Source of the DNA: JAGLTN01 sp023135255
Lineage (GTDB): Bacteria; Planctomycetota; Phycisphaerae; Sedimentisphaerales; Anaerobacaceae
DNA: 12,267 bases
NCBI GenBank assembly: GCA_030639495.1
Contig: DAOWCP010000076.1
Location: forward strand, 1-12,267
Direction: 5' to 3'
The translations under genes were made by a program, and so were the position numbers. Of the stretch, positions 9,201 to 12,267 are shown one piece after another (the first letter of the stretch is position 1; the number at the start of each line of letters is the position of its first letter). The notes under the pieces were generated by a model that saw nothing but the letters and a program-made list of their open reading frames with translations, was not told where the DNA came from and did not search any database.

Positions 9201-9557
9201 ATAGTCATAGTTATTAGTCTTATCCAAAGCTGAGAATAAACGACCGTCAAGTTCCGGCAGAACACAAAGCTTAATATAATCGTTTTCAAGATACACTGCC
9301 TTATAACTGGTGTTTACCTTGTTGTTACTAAGGACATCTACCCACGGGTAAGGATAAATAACACCCTGAGCACCCTGATACCCTCGTCCATCATAGAACA
9401 TCGGAAGCTTGACCGCCGAGCCAACTTCGTAAGTAGGGATAACCAGCTGCTCAGACCATATCTTGGCTTTCGGCCCAGCATGAACACAAATCGCCGGCAG
9501 AGAGATTAAAATTAAAATAAATAGAAAATTACGAATGATTCTTTCCTTGTCTTTCAT
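6207..9557 (-). CDS. Exported DUF5107 domain protein with long TPR array
   Basis: A 1116-residue protein from the start chosen here (numbering from that Met). An upstream ATG at 9632 is in frame, but this ATG is preferred: AGGGG lies ten bases upstream, a signal peptide follows at once (MKDKERIIRN, hydrophobic core, VHA at 25-27), and a TATAAT-like box lies inside the longer version's extra codons. Residues ~35-375 match DUF5107, a mutarotase-like beta-sandwich: LPELDGRLFSALDK (100-113), AWISGGIEWNFPHHHR (136-151), SFLYFANPSVH (213-223), DYSWLEPYE (351-359). A second beta-rich segment (~380-465) and a Pro-rich linker (~468-487) follow. From ~490 to the C-terminus run roughly a dozen TPR-like helical pairs, for example LGYYMEALRRDP (509-520), AIEQWEKTITID (811-822), AIKCYEKAI (845-853) and AKKQLKKAVELD (1091-1102). 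The TPRs suggest protein contacts; the DUF5107 part suggests sugar binding or chemistry. Specific function is unknown. A terminator follows, so it is probably monocistronic. Confidence 0.85.
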   Translation of the reverse strand: MKDKERIIRNFLFILILISLPAICVHAGPKAKIWSEQLVIPTYEVGSAVKLPMFYDGRGYQGAQGVIYPYPWVDVLSNNKVNTSYKAVYLENDYIKLCVLPELDGRLFSALDKTNNYDYFYRQSVIKSTLIGSCGAWISGGIEWNFPHHHRASTYEMMDNVIVENADGSKTVWIGENEKRQRLRWVLGTTIYPDKSYFEVTIKIFNVSGYVTSFLYFANPSVHVDETYQVIFPPEAEYAVQHAKHEFVQWPYAKGRFGRWNYTGEDASYWRNLPTPVSFFCWDHDSDYFAGYNHGKDAGTAYIANHHIAPGKKFFTFGSGYEVKMWDRILTDSDGPYLELMAGGYSDNQPDYSWLEPYEVKTIKQYWFPIRDLQGMKFANLNGAMNLEVTADNTAKVRVNSTTVYKDAKVVLTAKGETIFEKEINISPAKPFGKDVKLKSGIRETDICLSLVASDGSELMKYQPELKPGKPMPEPVDPPGRPEDVNTIEELYYAGLRLDEFHNSRVDSLGYYMEALRRDPTDYRCNTRVGIYYLQRGQYELAGKHLKAAVEKITRNYTRPKDCEALYFLGLTMRKQGHLKEAYDYLYRATWSAASHMQAYYALAELDCIKGDFKTALEHIERSISTNTNNIKALNLRSLILRKLGRGFLAKQQADSVLKIDVLNFNAMNELYLTEKGSGSVNKAAKLLDGLKKLMRDEEQSYLDLCLNYANCGSYDEAIDVLSRVDVTKVAGGNKYPIIYYYLGYFNQQLGNGEKAAEYYKAAIEMPADYCFPFRLETIEMLKSAMLTNKNDARSPYYLGNLLYDKQPEKAIEQWEKTITIDDSYYIVHRNLGFAYSVKNNVPKAIKCYEKAIQCNNQDSAVFHELDVLYAIDGTDINKRLKMFTDNMEVVKQRDDTFYRYVVCLIQLGDYDGAIKNLMGRYFHLFTEVDSELHGAYMNAYLLRGKKYYEQGKYKEALADFLAVLEYPDNLEIETANPKRDKPLSRNYYYIATAYEALGDATKAKEFYEKSSAVNTGKTEFGYYKGMAFKKQGKDNQARAVFGRMIEVADNLDTVDFFAKFGQRSSDKAKKAEPYFLKGLAYMGMEKHDEAKKQLKKAVELDGNNVWAAFYLNQLN

Positions 9558-9587
9558 TTTCAATATTCCCCTAAAAACAAAAACTTT

Positions 9588-9619
9588 ATTATAGACCACA
9601 CCAATCAAATGCCGGTCAA
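9588..9619 (-). promoter_or_regulatory. Candidate promoter of the DUF5107-TPR gene
   Basis: On the minus strand a perfect TATAAT (9593-9588) is preceded by TTGACC (9619-9614), but with a 20-base spacer, three bases longer than ideal. If the -10 box is used, transcription starts near 9581. That is downstream of the ATG at 9632, so translation would begin at 9557. Confidence 0.4.
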
Positions 9620-9664
9620 AAACTACACCCAAACCAGATATATACTGATCACAATTGAATTTTA

Positions 9665-9745
9665 CCGTTTATCCGCGGGTAAATAACTTAAAAATAAAAA
9701 GTTACGGATTTATTCGCGGGCATTTACTACCCTACGAAGGGTATA
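9665..9745 (+). repeat. Dispersed two-hairpin repeat, copy C (complete)
   Basis: This is the most complete copy. The left arm CCGCGGGTAAAT.AACTT (9673-9689) pairs with AAGTT.ACGG.ATTTATTCGCGG (9699-9719) around a nine-base A-rich loop, with a four-base bulge and two G-U pairs. A second hairpin, TACCCT-ACGA-AGGGTA (9728-9743), closes the element. The loop differs from copies A and B (ACGA versus TCA) while the stem is kept. Similarity to copy B may reach further left (CAATT at 9652-9656), but that stretch is too AT-rich to be sure. It lies in the divergent promoter region. Confidence 0.85.
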
Positions 9746-9779
9746 CAACTCACCCAAACACTAAAAAAAGGATTATATA

Positions 9780-9869
9780 ACACCAACTAACCCCTGTCTA
9801 AGGAATTATCTGAACTCCTGAATACACCGTAAAAACCTCGTTTTTTGTCCTGACAGTGGGTATAGGTGT
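9780..9869. repeat. Long imperfect inverted repeat in the divergent region
   Basis: ACACC (9780-9784) and CCCCTGTC (9791-9798) are complementary, in order, to GACAGTGGG (9852-9860, one bulged base) and GGTGT (9865-9869). The loop is about 53 bases and contains CCTCGTTTTTT. It could be a folded leader or small RNA on either strand, an operator, or chance. It does not match any RNA family I recognise. Confidence 0.4.
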
Positions 9870-9913
9870 AGATAAACCACCTTAAAACATAAAAAAACTT
9901 GATCCCTTGGTCC

Positions 9914-9957
9914 TATAATATTTTTTTATTGACAAGGAAGTCGCTATCTGATAGGCT
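9914..9957 (+). promoter_or_regulatory. Candidate promoter boxes for the LamG gene
   Basis: A perfect TTGACA (9929-9934) is followed after 17 bases by TAGGCT (9952-9957), a weak -10. A perfect TATAAT also occurs at 9914-9919 but has only an A-run at the -35 position. The interrupted palindrome CTATC-T-GATAG (9944-9954) overlaps the spacer and could bind a regulator. Any of these would give a leader of about 170-210 bases. Confidence 0.3.
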
Positions 9958-10135
9958 GACTAGTGTTGTTTATGAGTAATTTTTGGAGATTTGGGTGTTT
10001 TTAGTGATTAGGCATATTCGTTGTTTCAGTGTGGTTTCTCGCAACCTGAGGGACTGTTTCATTAAAGTCGTACACAGATAATAAAGATATGTTCTAAATG
10101 TACTTAATTATTAATTTTTTTGGAGGTGCATTATT

Positions 10136-12267
10136 ATGATGTACAAAAAGATTTTATTTCTTGCATTGGTCACGTTCTTTCTGGCGGGCATTGCAAGCGC
10201 AGCAGACCCCAACCTTGTTGGTTGGTACAAATTTGACGAAGGCACCGGCACAGTAGTTGCCGACTCGTCAGATTACGGTAATGATGCAACGCTAAGTTCA
10301 GATACTGGTTGGGATACGGGCGGATATGATGCTGGGTGTCTCAATTTTGATGCAACATTTACCGTATCTGTTCCGGCGGCAGTATTTGCCGATGTTAAAG
10401 AACAGGTCACGATTTCCCTCTGGGTTAATGGTGATACGGATTGGACTGGAACAAGTGGGCAGGTTGCTTTTCATGGAGCAGGTCCCCTGCGAGGCAGGGC
10501 TCTTCATGCTGAGATTCCAGGCGGGGCGAGTTCGATTTGGTTTGCCGCTGGTGATACGACCTCTGGTCTTAATGACGGTTATGACCAATCCGCATGGTGG
10601 TCGCCACCAGTAGAAGCTTATAAAGGTACATGGAATAACTTTACATTTGTGAAAAATAATATTGCGGATGTGAATGAACCAACATGGATGATCTACTGGA
10701 ATGGCTTAATGAAAGCTACCGAGGATGATCTTACCGCTGCAATGGATGGTATAGATACATTTGTTATAGGTAGTCGAATTGATGGTGACTGGGACTACTA
10801 TGGAAAGCTCGATGAATTCAAAATATTTGACAAGGCTTTATCTCGTCAGGAAATAGCGGATATGCTTGGCGTAGACCTCGATAAAGCTACAAACCCCAGA
10901 CCTATAGATGGCCAAGAGCAAATACCAGCAGATGCACTTTTAAACTGGGATGCCGGTTTACAGGCTGCTTCACATGATGTTTATTTGGGTACAGATGAGA
11001 CAGCAGTGACAAATGCAACCAACGCTTCTGCAGAATTCATGGATAATGTTGCTGATAATCAATATGATCCATGTGGTCTGGATCCTAATGCGCTTTATTA
11101 CTGGCGTGTTGACGAGATCAATGACGTTGATCTGTGGACCGGCGATGTCTGGAGCTTTAAAGTTATACCTCCGGTACCTCCGATGCCGGAACCGATATTG
11201 TGGCTCAAGATGGACGGTGTTGATCCTGAAAGTGCAAGACTTGTAACAGACTCTTCTGGCAATGGCATGGATGGAACTATGGGTTCTTCTGATACATGGA
11301 TCGAAATTCCCGGTCTTGGCGGTGCTATAGACTTTGATGGCGGCAGCTGGGGTGCGAGCGGTATCGTTTTTGATGTTAATGATATTAATGATATACTTGC
11401 GCCAAGCCTTGACCAAACGGTTACCGTATCATTCTGGTGTACATGGGATGCTTATGTTGATGGTGCAAACTATCCTTATGATGGAAGAATGGCGGATAGA
11501 ACTGTAAATCAAGGTCGACTTCTTTCAAGTGAATGTCCTACACTAAATCATCTCCTTAATCATTGTGGTCTTACAAATTCCTGGAAATGGCAAGCTTTCA
11601 ATCCTACCAATCCTAGCTTCTTCGGTGATGGCGGCACATGGGGTGACTACAAGAGATTTACATTTACAGGTGATCTGACAACCGGTCAACTTAATATGTA
11701 TGTTGATAATAATCTGTACAACTCAGAAACCAAACCTACAAGCGGTCTCGTGTCAATGTCCGAAATAACAGAGTTTACTGTTGGTAGAACTCTCTGGGCT
11801 GAAATGGAAGGTGATATGACCGACTTCAGGCTTTATAATGAAGTTCTGAGACCAGAACATATTGCAGAATTAGTTGGCGATTATCCGAAACAGGCCAAAA
11901 TCGTTTCTCCTACTCATGAATCTGAAGGACATCTTCTCGATGCTGATCTGGTATGGAGAGCCGGTACAGATGCTAATTCTCATGACGTATACTTTGATGA
12001 AAACTATGCTGCTGTTAGAGATGCAGACACTTCATCTTCCTGCTACATGGGTCAGCAGACAACAACAACTTATGATCCATGTGGTCTTGAGCTGGCGAAA
12101 ACATACTACTGGAGAATTGATGAAGTTGACGCTGAGGATGCAATAACGGAAGGTCCGGTTTGGCAGTTTGATACTATAAATTATGTAATGGTAGAAGACT
12201 TCGAAAGCTATGATGAGGAAGGCAACGACGTCACAGCTGTATGGGCAGATAAGCTCGCTTTGGGTGA
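10136..12267 (+). CDS. Large exported LamG-like / Fn3-like modular protein (3' end outside window)
   Basis: The reading frame stays open from 10136 to the window edge (710 codons), so the C-terminus is missing. GGAGGT (10122-10127) lies eight bases before the first ATG; the next codon is also ATG. Residues 1-22 are a signal peptide (MMYKKILF, hydrophobic core, ASA before A23). LamG-like jelly-roll 1 covers ~28-245 (WYKFDEGTG near 30; DEFKIFDKALS at 226-236). A short Fn3-like segment, ~251-345, carries DPCGL (311-315) and YYWRVDEI (321-328). A second jelly-roll spans ~353-582 (LWLKMDG at 355-361; DFRLYNEVLRPEHIAEL at 563-579). A second Fn3-like segment, ~587-680, carries DPCGL (647-651) and YYWRIDEV (657-664). 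VEDFESY (686-692) begins a further domain. LamG-like folds usually bind glycans or proteins, so a cell-surface or extracellular binding role is inferred. No catalytic motif or anchoring signal is visible in the part present. Confidence 0.88.
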   Translation, partial: MMYKKILFLALVTFFLAGIASAADPNLVGWYKFDEGTGTVVADSSDYGNDATLSSDTGWDTGGYDAGCLNFDATFTVSVPAAVFADVKEQVTISLWVNGDTDWTGTSGQVAFHGAGPLRGRALHAEIPGGASSIWFAAGDTTSGLNDGYDQSAWWSPPVEAYKGTWNNFTFVKNNIADVNEPTWMIYWNGLMKATEDDLTAAMDGIDTFVIGSRIDGDWDYYGKLDEFKIFDKALSRQEIADMLGVDLDKATNPRPIDGQEQIPADALLNWDAGLQAASHDVYLGTDETAVTNATNASAEFMDNVADNQYDPCGLDPNALYYWRVDEINDVDLWTGDVWSFKVIPPVPPMPEPILWLKMDGVDPESARLVTDSSGNGMDGTMGSSDTWIEIPGLGGAIDFDGGSWGASGIVFDVNDINDILAPSLDQTVTVSFWCTWDAYVDGANYPYDGRMADRTVNQGRLLSSECPTLNHLLNHCGLTNSWKWQAFNPTNPSFFGDGGTWGDYKRFTFTGDLTTGQLNMYVDNNLYNSETKPTSGLVSMSEITEFTVGRTLWAEMEGDMTDFRLYNEVLRPEHIAELVGDYPKQAKIVSPTHESEGHLLDADLVWRAGTDANSHDVYFDENYAAVRDADTSSSCYMGQQTTTTYDPCGLELAKTYYWRIDEVDAEDAITEGPVWQFDTINYVMVEDFESYDEEGNDVTAVWADKLALG

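Larger units (their letters stand above)
9558..10135. other. Divergent intergenic regulatory region, 578 bp
   Basis: This gap separates the minus-strand DUF5107-TPR gene from the plus-strand LamG gene. From left to right it holds a candidate minus-strand promoter (9588-9619), repeat copy C (9665-9745), a long imperfect inverted repeat (9780-9869), candidate plus-strand promoter boxes (9914-9957), and a ~175-base AT-rich leader. That leader ends in an excellent ribosome-binding site (GGAGGT, 10122-10127). I see no credible protein-coding ORF, tRNA or known riboswitch in it. Confidence 0.6.

Noticed and set aside
9558..9632. Longer N-terminus of the DUF5107-TPR protein starting at 9632
   Set aside because: No ribosome-binding site precedes that ATG. 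It would bury the signal peptide behind 25 residues, and a TATAAT box lies inside the extra codons.
1..9745. Composite transposon or integron bounded by repeat copies A and C
   Set aside because: The copies are direct, short and non-coding. No transposase or integrase lies between them, and the interval contains housekeeping glmS.
9971..10003. Ten-codon leader ORF upstream of the LamG gene
   Set aside because: There is no ribosome-binding site, no run of regulatory codons and no clear attenuator; an open frame this short is expected by chance.
10027..10056. Hairpin CAGT..GGTT/AACC..ACTG in the LamG leader
   Set aside because: The stems are only four pairs each and separated by an asymmetric internal loop, with no known riboswitch signature.

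Overview
The window looks like a chromosomal segment from an AT-leaning member of the Planctomycetota, most likely Phycisphaerae/Sedimentisphaerales. This is an inference from protein style: secreted DUF2961 and DUF5107-TPR proteins, and a LamG-like surface protein with 'YYWRVDE' modules. No rRNA or other phylogenetic marker is present; glmS is complete but I cannot place it without a search. Lentisphaerae or Verrucomicrobia remain possible.

Layout: (i) 1-236, the end of a dispersed repeat (copy A) and an AT-rich leader; (ii) 237-2093 (+), glmS, the housekeeping glucosamine-6-phosphate synthase; (iii) 2110-4152 (-), a secreted DUF2961/GH172-type protein with a C-terminal beta-sandwich, convergent with glmS; (iv) 4153-4273, a gap holding repeat copy B; (v) 4274-6085 (-), a secreted glycoside-hydrolase-like protein with an alpha-glucuronidase-N-like front end and a cysteine cluster; (vi) 6086-6206, a compact junction with a strong terminator for the upstream gene and a near-consensus promoter for the downstream gene; (vii) 6207-9557 (-), a 1116-residue exported DUF5107 + TPR protein; (viii) 9558-10135, a divergent regulatory region with repeat copy C, a long inverted repeat and candidate promoters; (ix) 10136 to the window end (+), a large exported protein with two LamG-like/Fn3-like modules, cut off by the window.

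Working together: four consecutive non-housekeeping genes all encode exported proteins with carbohydrate-related folds (GH172-type, GH-like barrel, mutarotase-like DUF5107, LamG). This suggests a secreted or periplasmic glycan-processing locus, with the LamG protein as a surface or binding component. No transporter, sensor or sulfatase is visible, so the substrate cannot be deduced. The least explained feature is an ~80-bp, two-hairpin repeat present three times in the same orientation. Its long stem seems preserved by compensating changes in the diverged copy. No mobile element, CRISPR array, tRNA or rRNA was seen.
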